A stretch of 64,000 nt of DNA from the NCBI GenBank assembly GCA_943329845.2, contig CALQFM020000015.1:1-64000 (forward strand), read 5' to 3'. The notes below the pieces were generated by a model. That model made no database searches. It was given only the letters and a program-made list of their open reading frames with translations, and was not told where the DNA came from. This DNA comes from Candidatus Kuenenia stuttgartensis. Lineage in GTDB: Bacteria; Pseudomonadota; Alphaproteobacteria; SMXS01. The position numbers were made by a program, and so were the translations under genes. Positions 60,913-64,000 of the stretch are shown one piece after another; position 1 is the stretch's first letter, and every line of letters begins with the position of its first letter.

Positions 60913-61643
60913 GCGCCGTGCCGCAGCGGGCCATGGTGATGGCGGCGGGCCTGGGCCTGCGCATGCGTCCGCTGACCGAGAATAAGCCCAAGGCGCTGAT
61001 CGACGTAGGCGGCAAGACGCTGGTGGACTGGGCACTGGATGCCCTCGCCCAGGCCGGAGTGCCCGAAGCCGTCGTCAACCATCACTATCTGGGCGGCCAG
61101 GTGATCGACCATATGGCAAGACGGCCCGCCGCGCCGCGCATCACCCTGTCCGACGAGACCGAACTGCTGCTGGAAACCGGCGGTGGCGTGGTGAAGGCGT
61201 TGCCCCTGCTCGGCGACGCGCCGTTCTACGTCATCAACGCCGATGTGGTCTGGACCGACGGCCGCGACGATACGCTGAGGCGCATGGCCGCTGCCTGGGA
61301 TCCAGAGCGCATGGACGCGCTGCTGCTGGTCGCGCCCAAGACCCGTGCCATCGGCTTCGACGGCCCCGGCGACTTCTTCCTCGACCCGGACGGGACGCTT
61401 CGCCGCCGCGCGCCTGCGCCGGAATCGCCCTGGGTGTATTGCGGCGTCCAGATCGTCGCGCCGCGCCTGTTCCGCGACCCGCCGGAAGGCCCGTTCTCGA
61501 CCAACGTCGTCTGGGACCGCGCCCGGGCCGAAGGCCGCCTGTTCGGCATCGAGCACGACGGCTGGTGGCTGCACATCGGCAGCCCCGACGGCCGCGACAA
61601 GGCGGAAGCATTCCTGCGCGAGCTTTGCCATAGTGAGGCATGA
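60909..61643 (+). CDS. murU: MurNAc-1-phosphate uridylyltransferase MurU
   Basis: 244 aa. Nucleotidyltransferase signature AAGLGLRMRPLTENKPKAL near residues 12-30, with catalytic Lys; the metal Asp is in YVINADVVW. It forms UDP-MurNAc from MurNAc-1-P, by-passing MurA/B and fosfomycin sensitivity in studied bacteria. ATGA overlap with amgK. The C-terminal WWLHIGSPDGRDKAEAFL is typical. Confidence 0.92.
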   Translation: MSAVPQRAMVMAAGLGLRMRPLTENKPKALIDVGGKTLVDWALDALAQAGVPEAVVNHHYLGGQVIDHMARRPAAPRITLSDETELLLETGGGVVKALPLLGDAPFYVINADVVWTDGRDDTLRRMAAAWDPERMDALLLVAPKTRAIGFDGPGDFFLDPDGTLRRRAPAPESPWVYCGVQIVAPRLFRDPPEGPFSTNVVWDRARAEGRLFGIEHDGWWLHIGSPDGRDKAEAFLRELCHSEA

Positions 61644-61669
61644 CCACGCGCCGCCGCGACCCCATTGAT

Positions 61670-61740
61670 TTGTCATCCCGGCGAAAGCCGGGACCCAGTC
61701 GAGCCGCTGTTCTGGGTCCCGGCTTTCGCCGGGATGACAA
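61670..61740. repeat. 71-bp inverted repeat with 29-bp perfect arms
   Basis: Arms at 61670-61698 and 61712-61740 are perfectly complementary; each holds GTCATCCCGGCGAAAGCCGG. The spacer is 13 nt. Translation of this repeat family gives the familiar HPGESRDP and WVPAFAGMT strings that recur in spurious ORFs of alphaproteobacterial genomes. It fills most of the murU-addB gap and could form a stable hairpin in the transcript. Confidence 0.85.
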
Positions 61741-61764
61741 TGAAAAATATGGGCTTCGCGCCCC

Positions 61765-64000
61765 ATGACAAAGCCCGCCATCTTCACCATTCCGCCCGGC
61801 ACATCGTTCGTCGATGCCTTGGCGCGTGGGCTGATGGATCGATACGGCACCGATCCGCTGTCGCTGGCGCGCGTGCGCGTGCTGCTGCCCACGCGGCGCG
61901 CGGCAAGGACACTGCGCGAGGCGTTCCTGCGGCTGTCGGACGGCAAGGCGCTGATCCTGCCGGTGATGCAGCCGCTGGGCGACGTTGACGAGGGCGAGTT
62001 GTCCATCGTCGGCGATGGCGCCGACTCGCTCGGCATACCGCCCGCCATCCCGGCGCTGGAACGCTCCCTGCTGCTGTCGACACTGGTGCGCGACTGGGTT
62101 CGTCTGACACGCCGCGATGACGGCGACGACCCCGCGCAGCACTTCCGACTCGCCGCCGAACTGGGCGGGTTCATCGATCAGGTCCACACCGAAGGCTGTG
62201 ACGTCAACGATCTGCATGATCTGGTGCCCGACGAGTTCGCCGCCCATTGGCAGGTCACCATCGAATTCCTCCGGATCGTCATCGACACATGGCCCCGCGT
62301 ACTGGTCGAGCGCGGCTACATGGACCCCGCCCAGCGCCGCGACACGCTGCTGCGCCTGCTCGCCGACCGCTGGACGGCCAGTCCGCCGACAACGCCGGTG
62401 ATCGTGGCCGGCTCCACGGGCTCCATTCCGGCCAGCGCCGACCTGATCGGCGTCATCGCCAGGCTGCCGCAGGGCGCCGTGGTGCTGCCCGGCTTCCAGA
62501 CCGACATGGACGAGGAGAGCTGGAGCGCGCTGGCGCCCAGCCATCCGCAGTTCGGCATGAAGCAGCTCCTCGCCCGCATGACCGTGGACCGGGCGGAAGT
62601 GGGGCTCTGGCCGGGAGGCGACGACGCGCCGTCGCCCCGCGTATTGCTGCTCAACGAGGCGATGCGCCCCGCCGAAACCACCGCCGCCTGGCAGAACATC
62701 GAGATTGATCCGACGGCGGCCCTGTCCGGTCTCTACCGGATCGACGCGCCAAGCCCGCAGGAGGAAGCGGGCGCCATCGCCGTCATCCTGCGCGAGGCGC
62801 TGGAGACGCCGGGACGAACCGCAGCGCTGGTCACGCCCGATCGCGGCCTTGCCCGCAGGGTCGCCGCCGCGCTGCGCCGCTGGGACATCGCCATCGACGA
62901 CTCGGCGGGCACGCCGCTGCCCCAGACCCAGGCCGCCGCTTTCCTGCGGCTCACCGCCGACATGGCGCTGAAGGACGCCGCACCGGTGGCGCTGCTCGCC
63001 GTCCTGAAGCATCCGCTGGCCGCAGGCGGCCTGGAGCCGGGGCCGTTCCGGAACAGAGTCCGGCAGATGGAGCGCGCCGTGCTGCGCGGCCCCCGGCCCG
63101 CGCCTGGCCTCGATGGTCTGGGCCGTGCGCTGGCGTCGGCCGAGCCGCCAGTGCAACCGGCGCTGGTCGACTGGTGGGCCGGTCTCGCCGCCATGATCGA
63201 ACCGTTCATGGCGCTGTTCGAGCGCGGCCGGACCGGCTTGCCCGACCTGCTCCGTGCCCATGTCCAGATGGCAGAGGCGCTGGCCGCCACTGGAGCTGAA
63301 GCCGGCGCGGCGCGGCTGTGGGTCGAGGAAGCGGGCGAAGCTGCCGCCACCTTCCTGGAGGAATTCATCCACACGGCCGAGGGCACGGAGATCGAGGCGC
63401 GGCACTATCCGGCGCTGCTGGAGGCCGCCATGCAGGACGGTGTCGTGCGCCCCGCCTATGGAAGGCATCCCCGGCTGACGATCCTGGGCCCGCTGGAAGC
63501 CCGTCTGCACCACGCCGACGTCATGATCCTCGGTGGCCTGAACGAGGGCACCTGGCCGCCACAGGCCGGCGCCGATCCGTGGATGAGCCGCCCGATGAAG
63601 CAGCGCTTCGGCCTGCAGCCGCCGGAGCGCCGCATCGGCCTGTCCGCCCACGACTTCGTCCAGGGCGCCGCCGCGCCGCTGGTGTACCTGACCCGGGCGG
63701 AAAAGGTCGGCGGCGCGCCGACTCTGCCGTCACGCTGGCTGCTGCGGCTCGACGCGCTGGTCGGCCATGACAACTGGCCGCGTCCGCCGCAACTGGCGTG
63801 GCACCGGCTGCTCGATCACGTGGACCGCCCGGCGCCGCTGCCGCCGCCCACGCCGACGCCGCCGCTATCGGCCCGGCCGCGCAAGCTGTCGGTGACCCGC
63901 ATCGAGAACTGGCTGCGCGATCCCTACGCGCTCTACGCCCAGACCATCCTCGGGCTGCGGGTGATGGATCCGCTCGACGCCGACGCGGGCGCCGCCGACC
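61765..64000 (+). CDS. addB: Double-strand break repair protein AddB, 5' part
   Basis: Open from ATG 61765 to the window end (745 codons seen), hence missing from the ORF track. The N-terminal part (TIPPGTSFVDALARGL; VLLPTRRAARTLREAF) is the inactivated helicase-like domain of alphaproteobacterial AddB. Later segments TAALVTPDRGLARRVAAAL, LTILGPLEARLHHADVMILGGLNEGTWP and KLSVTRIENWLRDPYALYAQ match the family; the last leads to the C-terminal nuclease domain, which lies outside. AddB acts with AddA in Chi-regulated resection of broken ends. The tsaE-amgK-murU-addB order is typical. Confidence 0.93.
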   Translation, partial: MTKPAIFTIPPGTSFVDALARGLMDRYGTDPLSLARVRVLLPTRRAARTLREAFLRLSDGKALILPVMQPLGDVDEGELSIVGDGADSLGIPPAIPALERSLLLSTLVRDWVRLTRRDDGDDPAQHFRLAAELGGFIDQVHTEGCDVNDLHDLVPDEFAAHWQVTIEFLRIVIDTWPRVLVERGYMDPAQRRDTLLRLLADRWTASPPTTPVIVAGSTGSIPASADLIGVIARLPQGAVVLPGFQTDMDEESWSALAPSHPQFGMKQLLARMTVDRAEVGLWPGGDDAPSPRVLLLNEAMRPAETTAAWQNIEIDPTAALSGLYRIDAPSPQEEAGAIAVILREALETPGRTAALVTPDRGLARRVAAALRRWDIAIDDSAGTPLPQTQAAAFLRLTADMALKDAAPVALLAVLKHPLAAGGLEPGPFRNRVRQMERAVLRGPRPAPGLDGLGRALASAEPPVQPALVDWWAGLAAMIEPFMALFERGRTGLPDLLRAHVQMAEALAATGAEAGAARLWVEEAGEAAATFLEEFIHTAEGTEIEARHYPALLEAAMQDGVVRPAYGRHPRLTILGPLEARLHHADVMILGGLNEGTWPPQAGADPWMSRPMKQRFGLQPPERRIGLSAHDFVQGAAAPLVYLTRAEKVGGAPTLPSRWLLRLDALVGHDNWPRPPQLAWHRLLDHVDRPAPLPPPTPTPPLSARPRKLSVTRIENWLRDPYALYAQTILGLRVMDPLDADAGAAD

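Noticed and set aside
61234-63651. 805-aa minus-strand ORF
   Set aside because: Antisense to addB; it also contains translated intergenic-repeat strings such as FSLSSRRKPGP.

Overview
This is a 64 kb stretch of GC-rich, densely packed chromosome from an alphaproteobacterium. The best taxonomic evidence is the block chvI-chvG-hprK-rapZ-PTS EIIA-HPr-ahcY with pckA nearby, and the order tsaE-amgK-murU-addB; both arrangements are characteristic of the class. The many small catabolic families (VOC, MaoC/hotdog, Rieske oxygenase, FAH, acyl-CoA ligase, flavin monooxygenase, old-yellow-enzyme reductase) fit a metabolically versatile free-living member such as a Rhodospirillales-like lineage, but the order cannot be fixed from sequence alone. 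I saw no rRNA, tRNA, CRISPR array, transposase or phage module.

Layout. 1-7 kb: NTF2-like fragment, Dph6-like ATPase, LOG-type nucleosidase, GST, DUF4168 protein, acyl-CoA-dehydrogenase-like flavoprotein, and a short threonyl-tRNA synthetase lacking the N-terminal editing region. That synthetase lies behind what looks like a complete ribosome-mediated attenuator: a leader peptide with six consecutive Thr codons, alternative hairpins and an intrinsic terminator. 7-13 kb: remnant of an outer-membrane beta-barrel gene, TetR/VOC/PhyH cluster, a Ni/Co exporter with a cysteine-less CsoR/RcnR regulator and a clear operator, then FAH and MaoC hydratase. 13-24 kb: nitronate monooxygenase-like flavoprotein, an MBOAT/SGNH O-acyltransferase pair whose MBOAT is split before its last helix, a frameshifted methyltransferase, glyoxalase I, LemA/DUF3137, cytochrome c, aldo-keto reductase, and a PRC-barrel gene with a textbook general-stress (EcfG-type) promoter. 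24-31 kb: arfB, SRPBCC, tandem VOC and tandem hotdog genes, cupin, ZntB-like transporter, Rieske oxygenase. 31-46 kb: PDZ protein, acyl-CoA ligase, two MFS paralogues tail to tail, OYE-family reductase, alpha/beta hydrolase, hybrid histidine kinase followed directly by an OpuC-type ABC transporter with substrate-binding protein and permease fused, two thioesterases and a reductase. 46-57 kb: J-domain protein, Tat-exported protein, pckA, HugZ-like protein, then the ChvIG/PTS regulatory block and ahcY. 57-64 kb: a large secreted protein with calcium-binding-type repeats and less GC-rich codon use, then tsaE-amgK-murU and the 5' part of addB.

How parts work together. ChvG/ChvI, HprK, EIIA and HPr form the envelope-stress and carbon-state control block usually linked to pckA (gluconeogenesis). 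RapZ and AhcY belong to the same conserved neighbourhood, and ahcY carries a perfect AT-rich palindrome suggesting methionine-cycle control. AmgK and MurU form the cell-wall MurNAc recycling branch. The main candidate for a little-described system is the Thr-codon attenuator controlling an editing-less ThrRS. Other points of interest are the small ORF abutting chvI, the split MBOAT, and the Cys-less nickel/cobalt regulator with its operator.

Most long ORFs on the opposite strand of these genes are high-GC shadows and are omitted. AddB runs off the right edge and is absent from the ORF track because it has no stop in the window.
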